Positions 7,728-14,702 of a DNA stretch of 14,702 bases are shown here, in pieces. The notes beneath the pieces were generated by a model. The model made no database searches. It was not told where the DNA came from and saw nothing but the letters and a program-made list of their open reading frames with translations. A program made the position numbers and the translations under genes. This DNA is from Desulforamulus profundi (GTDB taxonomy: Bacteria > Bacillota_B > Desulfotomaculia > Desulfotomaculales > Desulfotomaculaceae), in assembly GCF_002607855.1 (NCBI RefSeq), contig NZ_AWQQ01000032.1:1-14702 (forward strand). Direction: 5' to 3'. Positions within the stretch are counted from its first letter, which is position 1. The number at the start of each line of letters is the position of its first letter.

Positions 7728-8583
7728 TACAGTTCATCCACCAACCTTTGCGCCCCGGAAAAATACCAGGCAATAAAGTTTAAAAGGATAACCACGTCCA
7801 GCACAACTTTACCCATAAAAGTGTTAATCAAAATATGTCTGGCATCATCGTAAAAACCAATAACACCGGCGGCCGTCAGTGGTAAGAATATCAGGAAAAT
7901 AGTAGTGGTGAGTTTTTGCCCCCTTAATTCGTTCTTAATTTCTTCCCTTAAAATAATGCGGTCGCTGATAACCTTTGAAGTATCTATAATCACTTCGGAA
8001 GTGTTGGTGCCGTATTCTTCAGATATGGCTACAGCCCTTACAAAAACCTCCAAGTCCCGGTTTTCGGTACGGTCTGCCAGTCCTTTTAAGGCTTCTAACA
8101 GGCTTTTACCGGCTCGATACTCCATAACGGTTTTTATCAACTCGTCCTCATGGGGGAAGCTGTAGTCTGTGCCGCCCCCTCTATACTGTAGATAAGGTCG
8201 CCGGTAGTTTCGTGCAGCGACGCGATCATCTGCAGGGCCGTATCCACCTGGGTATCAATCATGGCTTTGCGCTGCATAAATTTTTCCTGCAGTTTTTTCT
8301 TGCGGTATATAGCCGCAAATAACGCCAGCATAACAGAAGCCAGGGGGTTTTTTAAAACAATACCGAGCCCGGCTCCAGCGGCGGCTAATATCCCGGTCCC
8401 GAGGTAATATTCAGATCGGTTCATATTTAAGATGTTTAAAAGATACTCAACACTGCCTGGTTTTGGTTTTTGGGGGGTAAAAAGATATTTTTTCGGTTTT
8501 TCGGCTGTGTCATATTTTAAAGCAATTATTACCCCAAAAATTGCTAAACCGGCCAGGAAACTGAGCGACAGCAGTTCTGTCAA
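7727..8583 (-). pseudogene. tadB: TadB pilus inner-membrane platform protein, split by a one-base frameshift
   Basis: Membrane platform partner of TadC with a T2SSF domain. The start is TTG at 8583, 3 nt after the tadA stop, with a purine-rich site inside the end of tadA. The first 148 codons stop at 8137: two membrane helices at about 3-20 and 64-90, then MIDTQVDTALQMIASLHETTGDLIYSI and AAQTTASPMR. The T2SSF domain continues one frame over as DELIKTVMEYRAGKSLLEAL to the stop at 7727-7729, with two C-terminal membrane helices. In the family SPMR is followed directly by (D/E)E and this helix, so the break is a missing G in AGG(G)AC at about 8146. Restored length is 285 residues, normal for TadB. 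A TTG at 8140 could restart translation of the second half, but half a T2SSF domain is unlikely to work. Confidence 0.9.
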
Positions 8584-8586
8584 AAC

Positions 8587-9837
8587 CTACACCCCCTTCA
8601 CAAGATATTGCGGACATTCTGCAGGAGTTTCCCTGCCGGTGAAGGCAGGCAGTTTAGGCAGTTCTTCCATGAAGTTTTGGGACATGATTTCCAGTAGTTC
8701 ATCGGAAAGGGGCTGGATAAAACGGTGTCCCCGGCCGGGAGAGTATTTATAGATGTCCCGGAAAACGGGCTTACCGTTATTGGATAATACCTGGCTGATA
8801 CTGACCAGCCTCCTGGTGCCGTCCGGGAAGCGTTTCAAGAATATGATAAGGTTTAAGATTTCACTGATCATGGCTTGAATTTCTTCCGGGGAAACTGTTC
8901 CTGCCCGGGCCGCCGCCCTGACAAAACGCTGGATGGCAGAAAGGTTGCCCAAGTTGGTATGAATAGACGAAATACTTCCCTCGTGACCTGTACCCATAGC
9001 GTTTAAAAGTTCCAATGCTTCAGTGCCCCGGATCTCACCCAACAGGATTCTGTCCGGACGCATCCGCAGGGTGTTTATAATAAGTTTGGCGGCGTCTGCT
9101 TTTTCATTTGTCTCCAGGCTTACTAAGTGTCCCCTGATAAGGTTTAACTCCTTAGTATCCTCAATAGTGATTAACCTTTCATTTCCGGGAATGTGTTCGC
9201 ACAGCCACCGCATAAAGGTGGTTTTCCCGCAGCCGGTGGCCCCGGCCACTAGGATGTTGGCTTTACCGATTACGCAGTACCTTAAAAATTCCGCAATTTC
9301 TTCGGTAAAGTACCCGGTTTTAAGAAAATCTTCTGTGCTGAATACCTTTTTGACAAACCGCCGGATGGTGATATACGGTACAGAGGCGCATGGCTTTATA
9401 ACAGCGTTTACCCTCATTTCGCCTAATCTGGCATCTACCGTAGGGTCGGAGTAATTTATCTTTCTGCCGCACCGCCTCACAATTCTGTCTAATACATCCA
9501 GCACTTCCTGCTCGTTCTCAAACTCAACCCCCTGGGCTTTTTCAATAACCCCGTTTTTTTCAATAAAAATGTCTTTGGGGCCGTTTATCATAATTTCTGA
9601 TACTTCCGGGTCTTTCAATAAAACATCAGCAGGTCCCAGTCCAACGATGCGGGCTTTGACATACTCCCGCACTTCTTCCGGCGGCTGTCCCTCCACCTCC
9701 CTGCCGCCTGTAATACCGTCAACCACTTTGTTAATGATGTCTGTCATGTCTTTGGTGCCGTCCATTAAGACGGCTCCGTATTCCGCCACCAAAATATGGC
9801 GGGCAGAGTCCAAAACATTTCTTAATGTTAACTGCAT
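8587..9837 (-). CDS. tadA: TadA pilus assembly ATPase
   Basis: The hexameric secretion ATPase (VirB11/GspE superfamily) that powers Tad pilus extension, acting at the cytoplasmic face of TadB/TadC. It has 416 residues, typical of TadA. The N-terminal domain spans about 1-160 with the family strand VSEIMINGPKDIFIEKNG at 79-96. The ATPase core has Walker A GATGCGKT at 199-206, the Asp box ITIEDTKEL at 223-231, Walker B PDRILLGEIRG at 261-271 and the His box GHEGSISSIHT at 284-294. All key residues are present. The start ATG at 9837 has AAGGAG about 10 nt upstream. It is the first gene of a tight tadA-tadB-tadC group, preceded by a terminator at 9926-9894, so a promoter should lie at 9838-9894, but I see no clear one. 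Confidence 0.96.
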   Translation of the reverse strand: MQLTLRNVLDSARHILVAEYGAVLMDGTKDMTDIINKVVDGITGGREVEGQPPEEVREYVKARIVGLGPADVLLKDPEVSEIMINGPKDIFIEKNGVIEKAQGVEFENEQEVLDVLDRIVRRCGRKINYSDPTVDARLGEMRVNAVIKPCASVPYITIRRFVKKVFSTEDFLKTGYFTEEIAEFLRYCVIGKANILVAGATGCGKTTFMRWLCEHIPGNERLITIEDTKELNLIRGHLVSLETNEKADAAKLIINTLRMRPDRILLGEIRGTEALELLNAMGTGHEGSISSIHTNLGNLSAIQRFVRAAARAGTVSPEEIQAMISEILNLIIFLKRFPDGTRRLVSISQVLSNNGKPVFRDIYKYSPGRGHRFIQPLSDELLEIMSQNFMEELPKLPAFTGRETPAECPQYLVKGV

Positions 9838-9893
9838 TTATTCTTCACTCCTTTTTGATTTGATTAATTTAGAACAGCAGATGGCATAAAGCT

Positions 9894-9926
9894 TTAAAAA
9901 AATAAATCCCGGCTTACTCTGCCGGG
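9894..9926 (-). terminator. Terminator of the two-gene membrane-protein unit
   Basis: Minus strand: 6-bp stem CCCGGC / GCCGGG with a 7-nt loop holding the stop codon, followed by a T-rich run (ATTTATTTTTTT). It ends the gene at 9914 and isolates it from tadA. Confidence 0.85.
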
Positions 9927-10627
9927 GTATTCATTTTATTTTTTTCTTTTATTGCTTCCGAAAGTCCGCCGTGAATTAAGTCAAGTAAATTTATATCACT
10001 CTTTTTAACATTTATCATGTTATCTAATTCGTGTATATTTTTAAAATTTAGCGATATGCATTTGCCTAAATCCAGTACAAATAATTCGCATGTATCAGCA
10101 TGCCTTAATAAAAGTTCCTCCCTGCCATTCCAGCAGTATTTTAGCACCTCTCCCTCTATATTTTTGTCTTTATCAAAATACACCACAACAAAAGGTTTCT
10201 TATTCGCAAACCGGTAACAAATTAAAATTCTTTTTAATATATTGCCAGGTTCTACCTCTACGGCATCAGACTTTTTATTAACCCATTTTTTTAAATCCCT
10301 TTTAGCATTCCATAATGTTTTATATTCTAAATAAAGCTGCAACCATCCTAGTATAAATCCGCCCAAAATATATACAGCAATCGTATAAACAAAAACACGA
10401 TTATCCATATTTTCGGGTGTATTCTGAAGCAATTTAAAATATGCTTTACTCACCTGTGAGCCGCTAAATGCTAAAGCTAGTGCGTTTATTATAAAGAATA
10501 CAGCTGCTCCACGATAAACAATTCTAGCAAAGATTCCTTTTTCATCGACATTATATCCTGCAGCTGCATAAGCAATATAACCTGGTAAAAGAATAAACAA
10601 TACATATAACAAGCTGGTTAAAACCAA
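9914..10627 (-). CDS. Unrecognised membrane protein with C-terminal cytoplasmic domain
   Basis: A 237-residue protein of unknown function. It has three or four hydrophobic segments at about 4-22 (LLYVLFILLPGYIAYAAAGY), 35-55 and 78-100, then a soluble domain at about 105-237 with repeated beta-like strands (KKPFVVVYFDKDKN, CELFVLDLGKCISLNF). The N-terminal LLPGY helix followed by a soluble strand-rich tail loosely recalls DUF6338-type membrane proteins, but I would not assign it. The start is TTG at 10627, 10 nt after AGGAG, overlapping the end of the upstream gene by 10 nt, so the two are probably coupled and co-function. Composition is more AT-rich than the tad genes on either side, which suggests acquisition. 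Confidence 0.8.
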   Translation of the reverse strand: MVLTSLLYVLFILLPGYIAYAAAGYNVDEKGIFARIVYRGAAVFFIINALALAFSGSQVSKAYFKLLQNTPENMDNRVFVYTIAVYILGGFILGWLQLYLEYKTLWNAKRDLKKWVNKKSDAVEVEPGNILKRILICYRFANKKPFVVVYFDKDKNIEGEVLKYCWNGREELLLRHADTCELFVLDLGKCISLNFKNIHELDNMINVKKSDINLLDLIHGGLSEAIKEKNKMNTPAE

Positions 10628-10950
10628 TCGTCATCATCTCCTCTGTCATAAATTATTTGCTTAATTAAAACCTCTTTAAGAGTAATTCTTTTCTTTGCAT
10701 ACCTTGGATTTTCCTTTAAAACAATGCATCGTAGGTTTGTGTATGTTTTTATGCAAAAGATAAACACTAAAATAACAAGAAAAACAACTGTACCAGTTAA
10801 AATGAACGAAGCCACGGTGATTTGTCCTTCACTACCAGTTCTTAACTGCTCAGTTAATAATGTTATTACGAACCAAAGTAATGATACTAAAGGAATATTA
10901 AAAATAATTTCTTCGATTGCATCGGCAAAACTTTCTCTCCACAGAGACAT
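10618..10950 (-). CDS. Unrecognised small membrane protein
   Basis: A 110-residue protein with two membrane helices at about 17-33 (FNIPLVSLLWFVITLLT) and 45-67 (VASFILTGTVVFLVILVFIFCIK), a basic middle (ENPRYAKKRITLKEVLIKQ) and a strongly acidic end (DRGDDDDWF). The start ATG at 10950 has a strong AGGAGG site 7 nt upstream, so this is a well-supported gene. It overlaps the next membrane-protein gene by 10 nt. No family is recognised. Its upstream region is the duplicated cpaB 3' end. Confidence 0.8.
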   Translation of the reverse strand: MSLWRESFADAIEEIIFNIPLVSLLWFVITLLTEQLRTGSEGQITVASFILTGTVVFLVILVFIFCIKTYTNLRCIVLKENPRYAKKRITLKEVLIKQIIYDRGDDDDWF

Positions 10951-10982
10951 TTTATCCCTCCTAAAAACCTTATTATTTGGGA

Positions 10983-11024
10983 GTTTTTACCCGGTGTAAT
11001 AATCAGGTTTTCCGGGTGTTCTGG
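10983..11024. repeat. Diverged copy of the cpaB 3' end (direct repeat)
   Basis: Matches 12191-12232 at 39 of 42 positions, with a 29-bp identical core (10990-11018 against 12198-12226). On the minus strand it would encode PEHPENLIITPGKN, the C-terminus of CpaB, but here it is not in frame with a gene; it supplies the last codons and stop of the membrane gene ending at 11003. Confidence 0.9.
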
Positions 11025-11617
11025 AATAAGGTTAAATACATCTCTGCGCTATCTTTTGAACAAATTTTATCTTCCCATATTTCCTCCCATTGAATGGCAG
11101 ACGTAAAAAACAAATAAGGTATTAGCCAAATCAGAAGAATCTTAAATGATAAATATTTAATCAGAATTATTGCCGGTATAATTGCTGGCATCAAGCAACA
11201 ACATATCCACGAAAACGAATCCCAATATCTATATCGACACTCTATTCTTACTGCATATTTCTCAGGGTATAATTTATATAAAGGTTTATTCTTTGTCAGT
11301 AAACTAACCAGTAATAAAGCTGCCAGACCCACAACTAGCTGGATTAAACCTAACAGCAGTGAACATAAACATATCAAATGTTGGTCGTCCTTAAGTCCAA
11401 AAACAGTCAAATTTTTAATAAAAGTAAAGGGTGAAAAATTATGCTCACTGAAAATATTCCAGATATAGAAGGCAAGCAAAGGGAGCAACGGAACAAACAA
11501 GATTCTGATAACATCCTCTTTGGAAAAACCTGTACCGTTTCTACTTTTGATGTTCCTGACCATTCGAGTATACTTAGACTCCCTTTTGGGAATCTTTTTG
11601 TTCATAGATACGGCCAT
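11003..11617 (-). CDS. Unrecognised multi-spanning membrane protein
   Basis: A protein of about 204 residues if the ATG at 11617 is used (ATG at 11605 also possible); neither has a good ribosome site. Hydrophobic segments lie at about 46-66 (ILFVPLLPLLAFYIWNIF), 88-115 (LCSLLLGLIQLVVGLAALLL) and 145-185, with a charged loop KLYPEKYAVRIECRYRYWDS. The minus frame is open much further upstream, to 12046, but that part is Asn/Lys-rich without domain-like text and crosses a REP-like palindrome, so I leave it out. The final residues FQNTRKT and the stop come from a duplicated piece of cpaB read out of frame, so the natural C-terminus was probably replaced. No family is recognised. Confidence 0.55.
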   Translation of the reverse strand: MAVSMNKKIPKRESKYTRMVRNIKSRNGTGFSKEDVIRILFVPLLPLLAFYIWNIFSEHNFSPFTFIKNLTVFGLKDDQHLICLCSLLLGLIQLVVGLAALLLVSLLTKNKPLYKLYPEKYAVRIECRYRYWDSFSWICCCLMPAIIPAIILIKYLSFKILLIWLIPYLFFTSAIQWEEIWEDKICSKDSAEMYLTLFQNTRKT

Positions 11618-12154
11618 TTGGTAATAGTTGTAATTTCTTTTATCATTTTTATTAGTCTGTTTTATAAAGTTTCCTTGTATAATACTTTCGCTTTTATACT
11701 CTTTATAAGTATTTCGATTATTTATTTCATTAACAGCCTTTATTTGGTTCCCCTCAGCCTTATTGGTTACGGAAGATGTATTAAAAAAGACACTTGGAAA
11801 ATTCAAATGGCACCTTTCGCCTTTATTGTCTATAACCGCTTTAAAGAAAGACGAAAATTTATTATTGAAGAAATGGAGATATGTATTAATACCCTTTAAA
11901 AAGCAGGTGTTAAAAAAATTGTTCTTGTCACATGGCTTCTGACACCTGAATTGCTCCCTCAAACTCTTTCCTCCCCTCCTCCTAAATATGAAAAACTTGG
12001 TAAAGGCAAAAGTCTCTGGCTGGGTATTAAGACACAGCCTTTTCACTATATTGCCAACTTCATCGGTAAAAGAAAATCAAAGTATACCCCATTAACTAGC
12101 AGTTGGTACGAATTTGAATGGGATTTTCTCATTAATAAAAACACCTCTTTCAAA
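11618..12154. other. AT-rich region without a convincing gene
   Basis: Between the cpaB terminator and the membrane gene. Both strands have open frames (minus to 12046, plus 11441-11899 and 11951-12160), but none has a credible start plus protein-like text. It contains the REP-like palindrome and, on the minus strand at about 11970-11985, a run of GGAGG motifs before a TTG. Confidence 0.5.
11904..11948. repeat. REP-like imperfect palindrome
   Basis: 45 bp with ends CAGGTGTTA and TGACACCTG (8 of 9 complementary) and an inner TGTCA...TGACA pair around CATGGCTTC. This layout resembles the short mobile palindromes with TGTCA/TGACA arms scattered through clostridial genomes. One copy only is visible here. 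Confidence 0.5.
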
Positions 12155-12185
12155 AAATAAGTGGCACCCTTAATATTTGGGTGCC
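12155..12185 (-). terminator. Terminator of the cpaB block
   Basis: Minus strand: perfect 7-bp stem GGCACCC / GGGTGCC, 9-nt loop containing the cpaB stop codon, followed by ACTTATTTTTTG. It closes the ParA-TadZ-CpaB group. Confidence 0.88.
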
Positions 12186-12892
12186 GCTGTGTTTTTGCCC
12201 GGTGTAATAATCAGGTTTTCCGGGTGCTCCGGTGTAACGTAAATCATTTTGGCTTTTTGGGTAGCACTAAGTATTTTTTTACCTTCCTCCCGGGTGCATA
12301 TAACCACAATTTTACCTTCAGTGGGGTCTTTCCCGGCTGAAAGGTTGTTAAAGTTATGAACGATATTAGGGCCGGAGGAAGAAATAAATTTTGACCCTTT
12401 GCCGTATTCTTTAGTTCCATCATCTTCCACCGAATAGAAAGTAACATAGTCACCTTTTTTCAATAATTTAGGAAAAGCAATGTTTTTACCTTCCTGCAGT
12501 TCCAGAATCATTTCGTCCGGCTGCAGGGCTTCAAAGGCATCTACCACTTTATCTGGGTTGTTTACGAGTTTTGTGCTTAATATCTGTTCCCCGGCTGTTA
12601 TGGGCATCTTGGGATAAGTACCAATAACATTCTTTAAGTCATGATAGGCTTTTGGATGTACAGATCTGGCTGATATTTTCTTTATTGCCACGTCCGCCTC
12701 TGTGATTTTTTTTAAGTTGTCTATATCCCTAACTGCTACTACTACATCCACCGGACGGATAAAAGACATCACCGCTGTATAAATACCTACAGCAGCTATA
12801 AACCCAATAATGATGGAACCCAGCAGAATACTTTTGTTTTTGCTTTTAGGTTTAACTATTTTGGGAACGTTAGGTTTATTAAACTTTAACAT
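12170..12892 (-). CDS. cpaB: CpaB/RcpC-like Flp pilus assembly protein (SAF domain)
   Basis: A 240-residue Tad/Flp assembly protein anchored by one N-terminal membrane helix at about 22-43 (SILLGSIIIGFIAAVGIYTAV), with the rest outside. Next is a SAF domain at about 47-112 (VDVVVAVRDIDNLKKITEADVAIKKI, then AGEQILSTKLV), followed by the RcpC/CpaB C-terminal region to GKIVVICTREEGKKIL and PEHPENLIITPGKN. The family is associated with pilus assembly or polysaccharide binding. The start is ATG at 12892; the nearest GGAGG is 14 nt upstream, rather far, but an in-frame TAA lies between so no earlier start is possible. It is 44 nt downstream of the TadZ-like gene. Length is normal for Gram-positive CpaB. 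Confidence 0.87.
   Translation of the reverse strand: MLKFNKPNVPKIVKPKSKNKSILLGSIIIGFIAAVGIYTAVMSFIRPVDVVVAVRDIDNLKKITEADVAIKKISARSVHPKAYHDLKNVIGTYPKMPITAGEQILSTKLVNNPDKVVDAFEALQPDEMILELQEGKNIAFPKLLKKGDYVTFYSVEDDGTKEYGKGSKFISSSGPNIVHNFNNLSAGKDPTEGKIVVICTREEGKKILSATQKAKMIYVTPEHPENLIITPGKNTAAPKY
12191..12232. repeat. cpaB 3' end, parent copy of the direct repeat
   Basis: In-frame segment of cpaB coding PEHPENLIITPGKN, matched at 10983-11024 about 1.2 kb away in the same orientation. This copy keeps its terminator; the other does not. Confidence 0.9.
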
Positions 12893-12936
12893 TTTCTTAT
12901 CTAATTCCTCCCGTATTAATATGCCATACTTTTAGC

Positions 12937-13833
12937 TTAATCTCCTCCAAACAACCTGCTGATTTTAGTAAATAATGTGTCGCTCTTTTTACTGTTCAAA
13001 AGACCAGGTAAAATTGCCTCAACAAGAGAAGAAACCCCTTCCTGGTAATGTGACCTGCGGCTGACAAAATCTCCCCTGTTGAAGGCATCAGTCAATTCAG
13101 GGGAAAATGGCAGATAAATGCCTTCTTCAATGTCGTAATCACTAAACTGCTGTACCAGCTCCTGCAGGATTTTTTCATTGGTTTCTATCTGCCGGCCGTT
13201 ATTTACAACCACAAATTTACTTCTTAAAGCTGTCATTTGGTGCCAGGACAGCAGCTTCTCTATTCCTTGCAAGGTGGTATCAAGCAAAATAATGCCGGTG
13301 TTACAATATTGAGTAATCTCCTGCAAGTTTTTAAGTTCTGCATTAGGTAAGTCTAAAATTATAGCATCAAAATTTTCCTTTGCCTTTTTTATTGAATCTT
13401 TCACCTCTCCTGGTTGTGGGTAATGAAAGTAAAAGTTATCTGTTAATCGTATAGCTACTAAAGAACCTGTTTGCCCCAGGTGCAGTCCTTTATCTAAAAC
13501 ATACTGTTTTGTGTCCCCACCGTTCGGGTTTAAATCTATTAATAAAACATTTAGTTTGCCTGAAATTGTATTGGCTAGGTGGACTGCAAGAGTGCTGGCT
13601 CCAATACCACCCTTTGCCCTGATTATGGCTATGCATTTTTGCGGATGTGACGAAGCGGCGGCTTTTACTAAAATAATCGGTTTTTCTCCCACCTGCCTGT
13701 TTTCTATTTTTAAAGGTTTGCCCTCCAGGACAGTATATACAGCTTCCAAGGGTATTTTTAAGGCAGTGGCTATACCTTCGGGAGTGCAGTATTGGTGCAT
13801 TTCCCGTATTTTTTGAATAAGATCATCCTGCAC
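12937..13833 (-). CDS. tadZ: TadZ/CpaE-like ParA-family ATPase
   Basis: A 298-residue MinD/ParA-superfamily protein, the kind that positions the Tad pilus at a cell site. Residues 1-45 form a helical, HTH-like segment (CTPEGIATALKIPLEAVYTVL) absent from plain MinD. The P-loop at 72-81 is RAKGGIGAST: the signature Lys of KGG is kept but the usual GK(T/S) lysine is Ala, as in TadZ/CpaE proteins (GGxGAST). Further motifs are VLLIDLNPNGGDTKQYVLD at about 96-114 and DAIILDLPNAEL, matching the switch regions. The start is GTG at 13833, 3 nt after the upstream stop, with AAGGA 10 nt before it; this tight spacing indicates one operon with the ParA-like gene. ATP use may be weak given the altered loop. 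Confidence 0.86.
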   Translation of the reverse strand: MQDDLIQKIREMHQYCTPEGIATALKIPLEAVYTVLEGKPLKIENRQVGEKPIILVKAAASSHPQKCIAIIRAKGGIGASTLAVHLANTISGKLNVLLIDLNPNGGDTKQYVLDKGLHLGQTGSLVAIRLTDNFYFHYPQPGEVKDSIKKAKENFDAIILDLPNAELKNLQEITQYCNTGIILLDTTLQGIEKLLSWHQMTALRSKFVVVNNGRQIETNEKILQELVQQFSDYDIEEGIYLPFSPELTDAFNRGDFVSRRSHYQEGVSSLVEAILPGLLNSKKSDTLFTKISRLFGGD

Positions 13834-13836
13834 AAA

Positions 13837-14702
13837 CTACACATCCTTCTTGAATTTTTGAAATAACTTCTTCAAAAAACCTTGTTTTGGATTATTCTCT
13901 TCTAATCTGCCTGCAGACAATATTTCATAGCTGTACCCGGCTAATTGAGCTATTTTCTGCACCACATGGTGAATTTGGTTGTATCCCTTATCCAGGTCCA
14001 CCACCTTGCCTTCATGGGTTCCCTTGACATTTTCTCGATAATTAACCGGGATAATAGCTTCTATCCGGGGCAGGGAGTTTTTATCCTTTACTTTAAGGTT
14101 AACTGAAAAGCTGGCTTCAATTTTTCTTGGATCTCTTAATTCAGGATCATACATGTTAAGTATTAAGCCAATTTGGTCTGGCTTGACGCCGCACATGATA
14201 TATTGCGGGGCATAGTCTTTGGCTTCTTCTTCCGAAAAGGAAGATTGAGTCAGTATAGAATACACCCGGTCGGCGCGCTCAAACAGTTCCTTTAACCTTT
14301 CGTCCGTCCAAAATTCAGGCGGCGTGTCAGCTATTAAGACTGGGAATTGGCTTAATAAAAAGTCCAGTATTTTTCCCACCTTACCATCTTCAAAATACGG
14401 GTTAGTGGTGTCCATCGGCCCGGGTAGAACGTAAAGGTATTCGTTTACTTTTACCAGCACATCCATCACCAGTGATGGCGAGAAAGGGTTTGCCGCCAGC
14501 AGTTCAATGCCAGGTACGCCTTCAATTTTAAAGAAGGTGGCAATATCAGGGGCAGCCAGGTTAAAGTCCAGCAGGCAGGTTTTTATCCCTGCATGGGCTA
14601 AGGCCACTGCTTTGTAATAGCTATAGTGGTTTTTCCAACTCCGCCTTTAGTAGATGAGGATATAATTAGCTTTCCTCTGGTATTGAATGCTTGGGACGCC
14701 AA
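13837..14702 (-). pseudogene. ParA/MinD-like ATPase, partial and frameshifted
   Basis: A second MinD/ParA-superfamily ATPase; its 5' end lies beyond the window. From 14702 the frame reads GKLIISSSTKGGVGKTTIAI, a canonical deviant Walker A with both lysines, then stops at 14598 after TKQWP. The protein continues one frame over as VALAHAGIKTCLLDFNLAAP to the stop at 13837. The junction fits a missing G in AAAG(G)CA at about 14608-14613, giving AITKAVALAHAG as in the family. Later text includes VLIADTPPEFWTDERL (switch II region) and a basic tail GFLKKLFQKFKKDV, suggestive of membrane contact. It immediately precedes the TadZ-like gene. A GTG at 14607 would start a protein lacking the P-loop. 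Confidence 0.85.

Noticed and set aside
8130..8160. Programmed frameshift in tadB
   Set aside because: No slippery heptamer or downstream hairpin seen, and three other genes show the same kind of loss, so error or mutation is simpler.
11441..11899. Plus-strand open frame of 152 codons with membrane-like text
   Set aside because: It is exactly codon-registered antisense to a long open minus frame, so it contains no TTA, CTA or TCA codons, very unusual for a Leu/Ser-rich protein in AT-rich DNA. No ribosome site, and it overlaps the better minus-strand gene.
11618..12046. N-terminal extension of the minus-strand membrane gene up to a GTG at 12046
   Set aside because: Asn/Lys/Phe-rich text without domain character, crosses a REP-like palindrome, and no ribosome site at the GTG. 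A TTG at about 11970 does have GGAGG before it, so this is not fully excluded.
1..14702. CRISPR array, tRNA or rRNA genes
   Set aside because: No regularly spaced repeats and no tRNA or rRNA-like segments were seen on either strand.

Overview
The window reads as one locus of a Gram-positive, probably clostridial, bacterium (Desulfotomaculum/Pelotomaculum-like by overall feel; not proven). Supporting signs are strong AGGAGG-type ribosome sites, frequent GTG and TTG starts, a copper-amine-oxidase-N type surface domain protein, PKD-rich exported protein, an IS3-family element, and a Tad pilus set without any outer-membrane secretin. Nearly all convincing genes lie on the minus strand, so the biological order runs from position 14702 down to 1.

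Upstream block (14702-12155): a ParA/MinD ATPase with a canonical KGGVGKTT loop (5' end outside the window and frameshifted), a TadZ/CpaE-like ATPase with the KGGIGAST variant loop, and CpaB/RcpC with a SAF domain, closed by an intrinsic terminator. Middle block (9837-6921): tadA ATPase, tadB (frameshifted) and tadC, tightly packed and closed by a perfect terminator. Downstream block (5479-4123): two tiny Flp-like pilins, a TadE-like pseudopilin (frameshifted) and a TadG-like pseudopilin. Then come a copper-amine-oxidase-N domain protein with its own promoter and terminator (4108-2987) and a long secreted PKD-repeat protein (2911-219) that is frameshifted and whose 3' end is cut by an IS3-family element (225-1). 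Together this looks like a Tad/type IVc pilus machine plus two exported proteins that may be its surface cargo or wall partners.

Two AT-rich blocks of unrecognised membrane-protein genes are wedged into the locus, each immediately after a terminator: 12154-9908 (between cpaB and tadA) and about 6920-5640 (between tadC and the pilins). The first contains a 42-bp near-identical duplicate of the cpaB 3' end and a REP-like palindrome; the second contains a GC-rich patch that resembles the tadB/tadC junction, a perfect 13-bp inverted repeat and overlapping genes on opposite strands. These look like later insertions or duplications and are the least explained part of the window.

The most striking overall pattern is that four conserved genes (ParA, tadB, tadE-like, PKD protein) each carry exactly one apparent single-base deletion in a short homopolymer, with the rest of each frame preserved. 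Either the assembly has uncorrected deletion errors, or the pilus locus has recently been switched off; the IS insertion fits the second reading but does not settle it.
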